A stretch of 64,000 bases of DNA from Gymnogyps californianus. Taxonomy: Eukaryota > Chordata > Aves > Accipitriformes > Cathartidae. Made by a program: the position numbers and the translations under genes. Under the pieces are notes generated by a model. The model was not told the DNA's origin. It saw only the letters and a list, made by a program, of their open reading frames with translations, and searched no databases. Shown here one piece after another: positions 1-13,445 of the stretch (its first letter is position 1; the number at the start of each line of letters is the position of its first letter). The stretch is taken from contig NC_059475.1 of NCBI RefSeq assembly GCF_018139145.2, forward strand, positions 12,634,437 to 12,698,436, given 5' to 3'.

Positions 1-60
1 TGGCCATGTTATGATGATGTTAAAAAAATACAACCTGATGCCATCAGCAGCCTTTTAAAT
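1..60 (+). CDS. SBF2: SBF2 (MTMR13) internal coding exon, partial at window edge
   Basis: First visible exon of the SBF2 tail. Read from base 1 it gives 20 codons, WPCYDDVKKIQPDAISSLLN, followed directly by a consensus donor (gtaagt at 61). The exon probably starts before the window, so its acceptor is not seen. The peptide continues in frame into the exon at 6563. SBF2 is a large, membrane-associated pseudophosphatase of the myotubularin family. It is known to have an N-terminal DENN module that acts as a guanine-nucleotide exchange factor for Rab GTPases, an inactive phosphatase domain and a C-terminal PH domain, and to pair with the active lipid phosphatase MTMR2. These residues lie near the end of the myotubularin-like region. 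The paralogue SBF1 is the alternative; the downstream PH exons favour SBF2. Confidence 0.85.
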
Positions 61-2851
61 GTAAGTACATGTGTTACGCAGAACAGTAAGTTCTCTTACG
101 CTCATGAAATTCATATTTACTTTTTATTTAAGTTATTGCCTTATACTGTTATTAAAAGGATCATGATAGATGTCAAAACAGGTGTTTAGTAAAACTGGTT
201 GATCTTGAGAAGTGATGGTTGGTCTGGGAATCAGTCAGACTTCCTGCAAAGCTTATGTTGTTCTGAATGAACACTTTTCTGGGAGTACACTTCAATAGTA
301 GTTAATAACTATGAGAAAGCCAGTCATGGATTCATTTTTTCACTGTCTTTTTTAAATAAAAAGGTAGGTAGTGTAATAAATTTTTAGGTTGCCTTTTATA
401 AGAAATGCAGGAACTGTTATTTTCATTTGGGCAAATGTTGAATCTAGCTTTCTTGTCCTCTTTCTACTCAGTTTAAAGTAGGTGTGTGGTAAAATGACAA
501 AGACGCAGATTTCCAGACAGATCAGAAAATAGAATCTGACACTTGTTGATTTCAACAAGTGGGAGGCAGATACACAAACATAAACTCAACATCTTGGCCC
601 AAATTTCTCAAAAAAGCTTTCCATGATTGCTCTTAGTTTATTCATGTTTACTAGGACTGAACTGGTAAATTTAGATTCTTCAGAATATTTTGGTACTTGA
701 AGTAGATGCTTGATTTTGGCTTTTTCTTGTTTGGGTTCATGTAGGCTGCTTAGGTTTTGTCCTTTCTTCATTAGAAGATGAAAAAGGATCCCATTATCAT
801 GATAATTGCTGTAGTTATTTAGAATGATTTAACATCTGTATTTTCTTAAATGTTTGTTGGTTGATTATAATTAATTAACAGTCCTAATACTTAGATTATC
901 ATCTTAATTGATAGCGCAGGAAAATGACAAGGGCATTCTTCATTTCCTGGAGCTATTGTTTCAAGCCACGTGCATATTCAGATACACATCACTATGTACA
1001 GTTTTTTATTTTGAAAACTATTTGCAGACTTTACCTTATATTAAAGCTGGGATTATGCAGCCTAATATTGCAATGCTTGGAAAATTGGGATATGCTGTGG
1101 GTCCTCGAACTCCCCTGAATCAAAGATGATTTTTAGCAAAGTCTTAAGGCAGGAAGTTTCTGAACTGATTTGAGTCCTTGAGGATAGACTTGCTTTTGCT
1201 AGAGAGTTAGCTTTATTCTGGCACATTCCTCGAATTTCTTTTGGTCCATTCCTTCCAATCATAATTGATCAAACACAGGAACAATGACCAATTAAAAAAA
1301 ATAATAAAATAATCACTTGTAAAACTCCCCTTGACTCAAAATAAGATAACCAGAACTTCTCAGAGCTTGTAACTTCACAAATGCAAAGAAAGAGCAGTCT
1401 CTCAGCAGGGGTCATATCAAGGATTCTTCAGCAAAAAAACAGAGAGCTTGCATATCAGGTAACTAAAGGCCAGAAGTACATCAGGAATATAGCAACAATG
1501 TTCTTCTCCATTTCTTCCTGGGGTAGATGCCAAACTATCCATATCCACAACTGTGAGAAACTGCCATATAACAGGGAAATTAGCCATATTCTATTCTGAA
1601 GATATGTGGGTCAGGTTTTATAGAGTTTAAATATTATTTGTGAATCAGATTATAGTAATAAAAGATAGCAATGGAGAGGAACATTTGGAAAACTTTGAAG
1701 AGGTTGTGTAAAGGTTACAAAAATATTCTTCTAAGTTTAAAAAGCAAAGTGAACTTTCTTTTAAAACAAGTTGTTAATTTAGGGCTATTGCTGATGTAGG
1801 AGAAAGACCTCTCTTTAATCATAAAGCCATTGAGAATGTGTTGGTATCCAAAAAATGTTTGAACTGAGACCATATTTAGAAACGGTAGATTACTAGGTAA
1901 GATTGATTCTCCCTTAGTTTTTAATGATAAGCCCAAATTTCTTTGTCCTAAAGATATTTTTCAGTTGAAAACTAGGTAGTGCTCTTCAGGATGTAAAGCT
2001 GAAACAGAGAAGTTATTGAATGTCTTAATTCAGAATTTTCCTTGGTAGAATGTGGTGCTCTTCTATTAAGAGCAAAAGGTGTAATTTTTTAGCAGTAAAT
2101 GTTCTGATGTGTTTTGGGTACATAACAGTCCACCTCTAACCAGATGTGTGTGATGGCTCTATGGTTTCCATAAATCCTTATGTTTATGAGTTTTTAGGAA
2201 GTTAACCAATCCGCACATTTCATTAATTTAGTCCTATCATTGCAGATGATAAAATGCATTTTAAAATACAGATTTCTGTATAAAGCTTCTCAATTCACTT
2301 CTACCACATCAGAGGGAGCCAACCAATATGAGCTAGATTGTTCGAATCTTAAATTCTCAGAAGTGTACTTTGGAGACATAAATGTTCAAACAGAGGTGCT
2401 TCCCTTTAAGACCATTTTCTGATGGCCTTTCTGCACGATAGAAATCAGAAACAAGATACCAATAGTAAGAGTAGCTACCCATCCTTTTTTTAAAGAAAAT
2501 GAAAGGTAATTGTGAAACAGCACACCTATGCCTCTATTTTCTCTTTCAGAGATTAGTTGCAAATAGTGTTAAAAGAATTTCTCCATTTAAAAAAGGTAGA
2601 TTTCTCCACAAAACTCAAAAACAACTCATTTGACAGGAACTTTGAGGTTCCTGCTGCTTTTTTTTTTGTAAGCACTTGCTTTCTTTGCTTGTAAAATTCA
2701 ATAAGATAATACCACAGTGTACCACATCCAAGAGCCATGTCTTCAGTATAGGCTAAAGTTCTGGGTTAAATGTTTCCCATAAAGACTAGCTCTTCAAATG
2801 ATCCTTTGACATGAGTATGTTATGATACATTATAAATGAGCTAACTTATCT

Positions 2852-3606
2852 GAGTGACATTCAACAAAGGGAAGTGTGAAGTCCTGCACCTGGGGAGGAA
2901 CAACCACATGCACCAATGTATGCTGGGGATGCCCAGCTGGAAAACAGCTTTGCAGAAAGGGCCCTGGGGGTCCTGGGGAACAGCAAGCTGACCATGAGCC
3001 AACAACATGCCCTTGCAGCAACGACAGCTAGTGGTATCCTGGTTTGGATTAGGAGTGTTGCCTACAGGTTGAGGGAGATGATCCTTTCCCTCTGGAAAAC
3101 CTGGAGTACTATGCCCATTTCTGGGCTCCCTGGTACAAGAGAGAGATGGGGCTACTGGAGAGAGTCCAGCAAAGGGCCACGAAGATGATTAAGGGACTGG
3201 AGCATCTCTCATATGAGGAACGGCTGAAAGCTGGGACTGTTTACCCTGCAGAAGAGAAGGCTCAGAGGGGAATCTTATCAATGTATATAGATATCTGAAA
3301 AGGAGGTGTAAAGAAGATGGAGCCAAACTCTTTTCAGTGGTGCCCAGTGACAGGACCAGAGGCAATGGGCACAAACTGAAACACATGAGGTTCCATCTGA
3401 ACATCAGGAAACTCTTTTTCACTGTGAGGGTGACTGAGCACTGGCATAGGTTGCCCAGAAAGGTTGTGGAGTCTCCATCCTTGGAGATCCTCAAAAGCCA
3501 TCTGGACACAGTCCTGGGCAGCTGGCTCTAGGTGGCCCTGCTTCAGCAGGGGGGTTGGACCAGATGACCTCCAGAGGTCACTTCCAACCTCAACCATTCT
3601 GTGATA
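2852..3606 (+). mobile_element. CR1 LINE, 5'-truncated 3' fragment with degenerate ORF2 end
   Basis: A 0.75-kb copy of the 3' part of a chicken-repeat-1 non-LTR retrotransposon, in the same orientation as SBF2. Decayed frames still read the C-terminal tail of the ORF2 reverse transcriptase protein. Examples are a LENSFAERALGVL / SKLTMSQQ block near 2937-3006 and [15 protein letters not shown] with [20 protein letters not shown] at about 3340-3475. Stops and frameshifts lie between them. The end carries the diagnostic CR1 3' sequence (gttggaccagatgacctcca, then catt-ctgtgatata), with no poly(A) tail, as is typical of CR1. The 5' side is truncated, as in nearly all CR1 copies, and it cannot transpose. 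The exact 5' boundary is approximate. Confidence 0.95.
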
Positions 3607-4340
3607 TATGCCTGGTTGCTGGTTGTATTAGAGGTAGTAATCTACCTATATTTCAGTGAAAACGCAAGTCAAATCCTTGAGGGCAGACACATCTGCACTG
3701 TTTCCCACTAATTTGCTAACGTTCCTAAAAAGGTATTCAGTCCTCATAATTCATTGGGAGTGGCTCAGATTCCGGTACTTTTAAGAATTGTGAGAGATGA
3801 ACCTACGTGTCCTATTCTTACAAATAAGCAGTTACATCACTTAACATTAGATGGTGATTGCTCAGAGAGAGGTTGGAAAACTCAAAGATGCCACTTCAGG
3901 ATGCCAGTCACCCAAATTAACTCTGCCCTAAATATATGCTGTAAAGAACTAAAGCTGTATAAGGGGTCAATGAATAAGCAGCAAAACACTAAAAGTAGCA
4001 CTTCTGATTGTGAGCTGTTTTACAGCTTTCAGTTATGTGCCAAAAAGGCTGATCCGTCAAAGTGGACCCTGAACCAAAAAGTTTATTCCAAATATTGAAC
4101 AACTAGTCATGTACACTTGCTTGTTGCACACACAAGTCTGAACATTTGACAGAGGCAGCAATTCAATCACTGGATACACATTCAGCATCTTTCCATTTGT
4201 AGTCAGTCTCAGAAGCCTTCTAGCCCCAGAGTTGAAGAGAAAATACTGACAAGGAAGGACTTCAAAAACAGGGTGCTCTGTCACAGTCAAGACAGTTCAC
4301 TAGTGTAGGACTTCATCCAGATTGTTTTGTGTGTGCACAA

Positions 4341-4376
4341 ACACATTGTGGATACAAAACACATTGTGGATACAAA
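4341..4376 (+). repeat. Perfect 18-bp tandem duplication
   Basis: The unit acacattgtggatacaaa occurs twice head to tail, at 4341-4358 and 4359-4376, with no mismatches. It lies in the SBF2 intron. No function is implied; it looks like a recent slippage or local duplication. Confidence 0.9.
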
Positions 4377-6562
4377 GGAGGTGATCAGTCTCCACAGTTC
4401 TGGAGTGTCTGCAGAGTTAACTCCTGTCTGTACCATTCAAAAATTACAAAGCGGATTACTTAGCAGATACATCTTTTGAAAGGCACAGTAATGCTAATTG
4501 CTTGTAGTTACTAATTTCAGGAAATGGATATTCATACAATTGTATTTGTTATAACCTTTCTTTTTATACGTATTGACTTCTGCTCCTGTAAGTCTAGGCA
4601 ACAGAAGATGAACCAGAAAGATAAATTTAAGGAATTTTTCTTTCAAGGAAATGCAGGTATTCATAGTCCATTCCACACATGGAAGGAAAAAAATCTGACA
4701 TTTTCAGTAAAATTTAAAACCGAAGGCGCAAGAGTAAATTTTAGTGATTTATTGCCATGTAAGTTTTTTACATGGGGTTTATTAAAGGAGAATTTATTCC
4801 TAACTTTTCAAGTTATATATAGGAGATGGTTGAAAGTTTTTCATTTTAAGTTCTGGAAGCACTACTCATTGTGGAGCCAAAAAAGAAGGAATGTGACCCA
4901 GTTGCTAAGGAACAAGTTTCAGTTACTTCCAGATTCTGCAGAGAAAGACTCGTACTCAGAAGTCAAGACTAGGGCAGAAAGAGAATGATCAGATTAAAAC
5001 CTGACTAACTTTTAGCACCAAAGAGTTTGTATCCTTTTGCAGCAATTTGGAAAGCCTTTTACATTAAAAAATCTGTGGTAAATTCATTCAGTTGTATGTA
5101 TCCCATCAGGAAGTGTTTCACACTCAGCACTTTGAACAAGGAACAAGTAATCTACATAAGCCTTTAGTCTGGCTTGTGTTCACCATTCCTTATTTTTGTA
5201 TCTACCTATGAAGATACTCCAAACAAAACTATTCTGGTTTTATTTCTTGGCAGGAAGAGAGTCCCATAATATTTAATGTATATGTGGCTTTCAACTACCT
5301 TCAGTATTTAAAACGTCTGGTTTGATTCTTGCTGTTAAGCCAGATTTCTTATATTTAGTTCTACTTTTGAGTTTTCTGATTTACCTTCAGCAAGGAAGAG
5401 TTTGTAGAAATATTTTGTTCCTATTACACTGTCAAATGCTGGCTTTTTTATTTTCACTTCAGAGTTCAAAATTTAGTTCAGGAGTTAATTTCCTGGTCAA
5501 AACGTCTTCTTATCTTAAAAATATAGTCATTTTCTGAAGTCTTTCAATCAATAACAATTTCCTGAAGAAACTGTCATTCTGAAAGACCAATAGGAGTTGG
5601 AGAATATTATGACATCTACCTTAATCATTTGGTATAGTAGAAGTAAATAAAGTCAGAGACTCACTGTCTCTACTTCGAAAATAAATGTCTTGGGGTTTAG
5701 TTGGCTTTTATATAGCATGGGAATTCTCTGTCCTATGGCAATTTTTTGTTCCATCATCAATCCTTAATTGGATTTGCAAAACTGACTTTTTAATTTGATT
5801 TCATTAAGAATCAGATTTTCATAACAATATAGTTGTTGAAAGTAAAAATACAGAAAGGAAGCATGGCAAGGAATATGGACCACACATCAAAGTAATGACA
5901 AATGTATCGATGAGTGTTCACAAGTAAACATATACTAATGAAATTGTCTCTTTTTACTTAACTTTGCACACACTGTCTTATTAACAGGAAATAACCCTAA
6001 CTGGAGGTTATCGACATAGGTCATATTCCCAAGTTCCACAACAAGAACATGTTGTTACAGTTTGGAATCCAAACTGAATAAATCTTTCTATTTCATTTCC
6101 TTCTTTTATTACAGCTTTGTGTCACATTTTATAAACCAAGGTAAATGTTAATATTGGCAATGTACAATGTTGGTGTCACAGCACAGAATTTGTTCTTTGT
6201 AAATATTTTTATAAAATATAGCCTATCCTTATCATTGTGGTGTTTCTATTATGCAATTGGTGTTGAATTTTGTGTGTTCAGGAGAACTGACAGAGAATTG
6301 AAAGCATAATGGCTCCTCCAGCCTGTGACATGCAAGAAGAACAATGTGGCTGATGCTGTACTTGGTTGCCTTTGACTCCTGAGTCAGGTTGATTTCACTT
6401 TATAGCTGGTTTGACAGAGGTTTTTGTACTTTACTGGGCAAAATGGCCTAAAAGTTCCCTGTGTAAAAATACTGACTAGAAAATGGTTGTATAAAAATGA
6501 TTGCCAGGAAGTGATCAGTTAGAAATGTTTATCCTTAAGAAAACCCTTGTTATTTGTTTCAG

Positions 6563-6667
6563 GAAATCGAAAGGTTGGAAAGTAAATTAAATCAGAGCCC
6601 AGAAAGGTGGCAGCTTTTATGGGAAAGGGTCAAAATGAATCTAAAGGATGACACCAGACAAGACAAT
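6563..6667 (+). CDS. SBF2: SBF2 coding exon, coiled-coil-like segment
   Basis: A 105-nt, phase-0 exon of 35 codons. It is bounded by acceptor tatttgtttcag (AG at 6561-6562) and donor gtaagt at 6668. It starts [20 protein letters not shown] and ends with KDDTRQDN. The spacing of Leu, Ile and Trp among charged residues fits an amphipathic helix or coiled coil. In MTMR5/MTMR13 the region just after the pseudophosphatase domain is known to be coiled coil and to support dimerisation and pairing with active myotubularins. Residues 21-55 of the 225-residue tail seen here. The frame is fixed by continuity with both neighbouring exons. Confidence 0.92.
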
Positions 6668-8101
6668 GTAAGTAGTAAAAGAGCTCATCCAATAGAATAA
6701 TTCCATTCCTGCTATATAGGCTACCTGGGGCACTGACAAAATCACTATATTTCTTGGAGTAAAATACTGCTTTTGAAAAATCGAATATGTTGTTCTAACC
6801 CATGATACTGGCTCTGTATTTCTGCATGTAGAAAAATATATTTATACTTGTGCTATTTATCTGATTGTTTTTCCAGAGTAGATTAACGCATACAGACAAA
6901 ATGAGCATGAGCATTTTACTAATACACAAATATATGACTTTATATATTTAAAAGATTCTTGAAGTACAAAAAACCTCAGTTCCTGAAAGTAGCCAAAAGG
7001 ACATCACAGGGTTTCAAAGATGAATAAAGATATTTCCATGTCTAAATGGAATTTTGGATCTGTAGATTCTAGTAAAGGTAGGAAGTGTTCATGCTTGTGT
7101 TTCCAATTCTTGACTTGCGGTAAAAAGAATAGCTGACAATATAGATATTTTCTAAGTCAAAGGCTGCCTGTTTGCTATCTATGTGCACTGCGAAGAATGT
7201 TAGATACTGCTTTTTGTGAGCTTTCCCTATAAACTTGGCACAGTGAGTTACCAGCTGAAGACTGTACCCTAACTCTTCAGCTTCATGTGCTTGTTCAAAT
7301 TTGCCAGCCTCCACGCAATGGTTAGTCTGCAGCACTACTTTGTTATTTGTCCTTTGCTCTCAGGAAAGCAATATGCTTTATGTCTGTCAGAGTCATTCAA
7401 GTTCACTTTATACCCTAGATGAATTCAAGATGAAAAAAGTGTTATCCTCGCAAAGCAGAGGATTTTTTTATTGAATTGGAAGCAGAAAAGAAAATGCGTG
7501 TATAAATATACCTGATATCAGTCTCCTGTCCTAGCTGTTATTTGAGGATTCTCAGATAAATGCAATAGCTAAGGGTCAACCCCAAAGAACTCTCTCTCTA
7601 GGATGCTGTCATTTAGATTAAGACCAAATTCAGGATCCCTCTTGTTATTCAGATTCTACTAAAATGATTTGGATCTATAAAGTAGCTCTTGGAAACTGCA
7701 CTCTTTTTTTCCTTCCCTCCCTTCCCTCCCTTCCTTCCCTTCTCTTCCTTCCCTATGAAATTAGGGAAATTTATTGTATCCAAATGTCTGACTAGTTCTA
7801 GATGTTTCTGAGAAGGCAAGGGAAACATTGTTCAAGATTATATCAGTGGAATATACAAGGCTTTTCTGAAATACTGATTTCTCACACCATGTGAACCCTT
7901 CTGTTTAAGAAATGCATTGAATTGCCATCCCTCTGACTTCTTTTCTGAGACAGCACTGACTTGTATTATGAAGATTTTTTTGGCCTCATAATAATTCACA
8001 ACTTACATGTTGTACCATGTATTATCAGTATAATGTTGAGACAGTCTCACAATGCAAGACACACTGCATTACCTTTTTTCTTTTATTTTGATGTTTTTTA
8101 G
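6668..8101 (+). other. SBF2: SBF2 intron (1.4 kb)
   Basis: Phase-0 intron from gtaagt at 6668 to an acceptor in the T-rich stretch ending at 8101 (AG at 8100-8101). It holds a pyrimidine-rich simple repeat at 7701-7754. The only longish open frame is on the minus strand (7069-7335) and has no recognisable similarity. Nothing else was seen. Confidence 0.85.
7701..7754. repeat. Polypyrimidine (CCCTT/CCTT) microsatellite
   Basis: Almost pure C/T run on the + strand with repeated ccttccct units, inside an SBF2 intron. It is probably polymorphic in length. Confidence 0.85.
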
Positions 8102-8295
8102 CTCCGGAGACATCCTTCTGGCTCCTCAGGGATGACGTCAGCTAATCTACATTCCTATCAGAAGAGGTCTTTGTTGGAAATACCTGACAGTGGGCTGGGT
8201 GAGGAACAGAGTGCAAGCATCAATCCCTCTAATGGAGTGGACAGAAGAACAACTACGCTATACAATCATTTCACATCAAAGAATGATGAAAATAG
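8102..8295 (+). CDS. SBF2: SBF2 coding exon, polar linker before the PH domain
   Basis: A 194-nt exon encoding 64 codons plus the first two bases of a split Arg codon (AG|A), so the following intron is phase 2. The acceptor is a T-rich tract with AG at 8100-8101; the donor is gtaaag at 8296. The peptide begins [20 protein letters not shown], continues with [18 protein letters not shown] and ends with [15 protein letters not shown]. It is rich in Ser, Thr, Asn and charged residues, as expected for a flexible and perhaps phosphorylated linker between the coiled coil and the PH domain. The SGLGEE and VDRRTTTLY stretches agree with my knowledge of SBF2 rather than SBF1. A perfect CRE-like palindrome, TGACGTCA, lies inside the coding sequence at 8133-8140. 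Confidence 0.93.
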
Positions 8296-8947
<652 letters not shown>

Positions 8948-10407
8948 TAGACCATATATCTATGTTTATCTCATGTATCTTGTAGCTGATACAGTATTCT
9001 GAATAGACAGAGGTTTTTTAGTATTTTGGGTTTTTTTAAAACAGTGATAACTGTTTAGCATATAATCATAAAAGACTTCTTGGACTGGAAGTCATGCATT
9101 ATTGTTTGGGCCCAAACATTTTTTGCCTTCTTCGTACCTCAGGAAAAGAAAGCCAGATAGTGCCTGAGGACATCTTCTGGGCATTGTGGTGTAGAAGCAA
9201 TACAAGCAATTTTTTAAAGCACTGCTAACTCTAGAATGTCATTAAGCAATTAAGTGGTGAGCATAATTTGCCCTTTAATATGACCTCTTTAGTTTCCAAA
9301 AGAACTAAAAACTCTTTCGGAACTAGAGAGTGAAAAACTTAGAAGGTATTTCCTAGAGTGCAATTGGGATGCTGAGAGCTAATATGGTAACTGATAGGAA
9401 GTTTAATTCAGGCATTCGTGTTGAAACTGTAGTAGTTATTGTATGCTCAGTGTGTATTTTACAGGCTCTTTGTTCCTCAGGCACTTTGCCATGAGAATTT
9501 TTCTTTGCAAATGAAAGGGCATTATATACTCTGGAAAATCATAATCTGAACTGCTTCAGCAGAAAAATCCATTTACCTCACTTGACTTTTTAGAGTTTTT
9601 ATGTTAACCTGTATTTGAGAAAGCTGACCTGGAATCTCTGTATAAAAGTCTTTTCAAACATGGAGAACAGGATCACAGATTGCTCTGAAATGAGTTTGAA
9701 TTTTGTAAATTAGTTAAAATGAGTTAAAATTTCATCTCAAATCTGTATTTCTAAAAGTCCTGAAATGCTAAGTTCCTGATTGAACAATAATTTCAGGTGC
9801 CATATACAGGAGTATTTTAGATTAGTCACAGTGATGTAAATGTAGTAGCAAAATTATTCCTAAATATTCTGACAAATCATTGTAGAGCAAGGAGCAGTAA
9901 AAACAGAGATCTGTTGGTCTAAACATTTTACCCAATTTACAATGTATGCCGGAATTTTGCAGTGGAAATTTGTGGTCTCATGTACTTTAAATGATGTTGG
10001 GTCATCAGGCAGTAATCTTCATTGAGCCAAATATTCTATGCAGTGTGGGTTGTAACCTCTGAGACTCATGTATGCTTTTGTTTAAAAATATTAATTTTAT
10101 AATCAATACACTTCAAAAATATGTAGTATAGATAAAGACAGTCATCATTTAAAATGCTAATTGAGGATTTCTAGATTAGTGTGGTAAAATACCAACAAAT
10201 GTGCTGATTATAATTATTCTTCCTGATATACAGGAGAAGAGGTTCATTTTGCAGAAGAAAAAAATACTTTTACATTTTTTGTATAACCAAATATCCTCCT
10301 GAGTATCATAGATGTAGGAGTAATACAGGTCAATCTTAGTTGGAATTCTGTTGTTTGACCTTTGCTGTGAAGGTTTGCTTTACTATTTTGCATTGGTTTA
10401 TGGGGGG

Positions 10408-10426
10408 TTTATTTATTTATTTATTA
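10408..10426. repeat. (ATTT)n microsatellite
   Basis: Short tetranucleotide run in the SBF2 intron, directly after a G-hexamer. Confidence 0.85.
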
Positions 10427-10523
10427 AAGCAAGTATCATATTGTCTCTTCTGGAACTTGTTTGCATATTGAAACTCAGTTTACAGAGTGGTTAAGATTCA
10501 TATCAAAGTATCTTTGCAAGGAG

Positions 10524-10538
10524 AAAAAAAAAAAAAAA
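10524..10538. repeat. Poly(A) tract, 15 bases
   Basis: Uninterrupted A run inside the SBF2 intron. The sequence before it has no AATAAA, so it is not read as a retrocopy tail. Confidence 0.85.
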
Positions 10539-11179
10539 CAAGCTTCATTCAACCACTAAGTGCAGTATAGGAAAATGTGAGTTTTCTATGTAGTTTATAA
10601 TTATCTAAAATTATGCTTAAATTTTTGCTGATCATTTTAAATTCTTGAAATACAGAGAATAAGTGTTCTGTTAACTCCTTGTTGAAGTAAAGCTTTTATG
10701 TTAGTTGCAATGTAATGAACAGTGAAGAGGTGGTTTTTGTTAGAAAAACTGATAAGGAATGTTGAATCCTCAAGATGAGGTTCTGCTTTCATCCTTCACA
10801 CGTCCTCTGCCCAGAAGCAATTCATGACTATTTGAAGCTTCTCTACTCTGAAACTCTGGTGACAAAATGCTCCTTCCCCAACTCTGTGTCTGCACAGGAG
10901 CGGGTGGTGGAGACTTTGCTGTCACCCAGAGATGTCAAATAGAGGACTGGCCAGTTAAGGGCTATCACCAGTCCCACCATTTTGTATATACCAAACCTAT
11001 GGTTTCTGTCAATTGTGTCGTAGAAATTTCCCATGTCTGATGTCCTCGGGTCCTAATAATATTTGTATCTCCCACCCTTACCACTCCATGCCCCCAGGTT
11101 GTATCCAGGAAAAGGGAAGAAGTGAAAGGTCCATCTAAATAGCATATTTGGATGGGGTTTTTTTTCTCTTGTGTTCTAG

Positions 11180-11311
11180 CTGCGATACTATGATTCTGGT
11201 GAGGATACAAGCTGTAAGGGACACATAGACCTTGCAGAAGTAGAAACTGTGATTCCTGCTTCTCCAACAATTGGAGCCCCAAAACATGCAAGTGAAAAAG
11301 CATTTTTTGAT
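11180..11311 (+). CDS. SBF2: SBF2 coding exon, middle of PH domain
   Basis: A 132-nt, phase-0 exon of 44 codons between acceptor ttgtgttctag and donor gtaagt (11312). It begins [20 protein letters not shown] and ends [19 protein letters not shown] continues the PH beta sheet (strand 3 after RWFVLD), [11 protein letters not shown] is the next strand pair typical of PH domains, and KAFFDLKT across the splice junction forms the later strands. Residues 150-193 of the visible tail. The junctions on both sides preserve the frame exactly. Confidence 0.96.
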
Positions 11312-11708
<397 letters not shown>

Positions 11709-12165
11709 AAAGGAAAAACGCTCCATAATAAAGACACATTTAAAGCACCTCTTCCTGTAAGAAGCTAAGTTCTGAAATGTTACTGACAGACAACCAGCCT
11801 TCCTTACATTTCAGCCATAAAAGTTCATAATATGCTAAAGTTCCTTTTCTGTTTAATAATTATAACCACTGTAACTGCTGTTTTTTTCTGCAGGGAGGAC
11901 TTTGAAAAATAATAATCCATATATCCTGATTTTCCACTTTTCTTCAGTACAATTCTTAGCTATAAAAGTGGGCTATATTTGCACTATCATCTAATCCTGG
12001 TTCTCTCATTTCAGAGCTATTCTGTTAGGAAACTTGTCCAAAGGAAACTGTGGAAATTTTCCCTCCAACAGGAAGTGTATTTTCACTTTATTTATATTTT
12101 TAAGCAGAATGTTCTTATTTCCAAGCTAGTCATGAATAAGAGGGAACATGTCTACAACTCCTAAA

Positions 12166-12179
12166 AATAAATAAATAAA
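12166..12179 (+). terminator. SBF2: Overlapping AATAAA poly(A) signals (proximal candidate)
   Basis: Three overlapping AATAAA hexamers (at 12166, 12170 and 12174) formed by an AATA repeat, about 460 bases after the stop. This could support a shorter 3' UTR isoform. Confidence 0.35.
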
Positions 12180-12552
12180 GCTTGTGAGTCCAGTGACACA
12201 TATATCAGGTTGCCAATGTTTTTAGACAGTTGATATTTTTAAAGACCAAAAAGTGAAATTGCCCAATATCAGACTTTCAAGTGTCTTCTCAGTGTGCAGG
12301 TCATTCTCTAATCTTTTGCTCTACTGAGTGCTTCTGCAATGTTATTATGGAATTTCAAATTCTAGGGATTATCTGAAGATCATAGCACTTTTATTTTAGA
12401 TTCTGTTTTCAATTACAATGGGATAAATGAAAGAAAACTGGCTGACACTATCCAGGAGAAATGGAAAACAACGAACTAGGAATTCAGTAGAAGAAAGATC
12501 TCTTATGTGTGAGTTGTATATGTTAATTTATATGCTGTTCTGCTCACTGTAA

Positions 12553-12558
12553 AATAAA
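12553..12558 (+). terminator. SBF2: AATAAA poly(A) signal (intermediate candidate)
   Basis: Canonical hexamer followed by an A-rich stretch. Possible alternative cleavage site for SBF2. Confidence 0.3.
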
Positions 12559-13420
12559 AAAAACCAAACATGATAATGCACTAAACAATGAAGCAAGCAC
12601 TTGCACTGAAATCTTTAAAATGCAGACATTTTGCAGGACAGAGGTAAGTTATTTATAGCAGAACAATACTAGCTAGTTAACAACATTTACAGATATTAAA
12701 TATGTACATAATCAGGTTTGATGTGTCGTGATTTGATACTTTTTAAACATTTTTTGCACATGAATTGGAAGACTGTTTATAGATTTTTACATTTGATAAA
12801 ATTGTGTTTGTTCAGCTTAAAATCCTGGCGAAACATTTTTAATAGCTCCAAATTAGTAGAAATTTTACAGTCTACAAATAGTGATGATGTTGAGTAGAAT
12901 ATGTAGGTAATTAAGCCATTGTTTTTATTTTGAAATGTTAATATGTTAAATAGCACACTAATATTACAAAAGGTTTGTATATATGATTCACTATTTTCTC
13001 ATTTTTCCAGACGTTCTGCTTGTAATTTAATGTCAGCCTAACCAAACTGACTATACTTAAAAGATTTTTCAGTTATTAAATTTTTTGTGGTTTTTTTATA
13101 ACTAATGTGTTTTGTCAGAGAGGAACATAAATTTCTCACCACACACAATAGGAAGTGCAGCTGTTTTTAATGCATTTGCAATTTCAAAACAAAAATATGA
13201 AGGATTTTTCTAGCATTTTTCAATTGACAAATTTCCACCTGTGACAATGGTGTTTGCACATTTATATTTTTCTTTGTATATGAAGTACTTTTATATGTAC
13301 TTTGTAAAATACTGATCCTGTTCTTAGGTTATATGAAAATATACGTACCACTGCTTATTTTGTAACTAGTTAATTTTAACTCTTGTATGTTATGTGATAT
13401 ATGTATGCTAACCATCTTGT

Positions 13421-13426
13421 AATAAA
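13421..13426 (+). terminator. SBF2: AATAAA poly(A) signal (preferred distal SBF2 end)
   Basis: Canonical hexamer with a T-rich cctttccttttactgt element about 25 bases downstream. It is chosen as the main distal site by position and context. Confidence 0.5.
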
Positions 13427-13445
13427 TACACTTCTTAAGGAAAAG

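Larger units (their letters stand above)
61..6562 (+). other. SBF2: SBF2 intron (6.5 kb) with an embedded CR1 LINE
   Basis: Donor gtaagt at 61; acceptor ...tatttgtttcag ending at 6562. The intron is phase 0. Apart from the CR1 copy at about 2852-3606 and a perfect 18-bp tandem duplication at 4341-4376, it is AT-rich unique sequence. The longest open frame, 154 codons at 4524-4988 on +, lies in AT-rich DNA, has no splice logic and no recognisable motif, and is treated as chance. Confidence 0.85.
11709..13445 (+). other. SBF2: SBF2 3' UTR (end inferred from poly(A) signal)
   Basis: AT-rich sequence after the SBF2 stop without a significant open frame. Poly(A) signals occur at 11727, in an overlapping cluster at 12166-12179, at 12553 and at 13421. 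I place the distal end about 20 bases past the 13421 signal because no later good candidate occurs until 14169 and a T-rich stretch follows. The UTR then spans about 1.7 kb. The end point is inferred, not seen. Confidence 0.55.

Noticed and set aside
4524..4988. 154-codon + frame inside the first SBF2 intron
   Set aside because: AT-rich, Phe/Lys-rich peptide with no domain, no splice support, and inside a defined intron.
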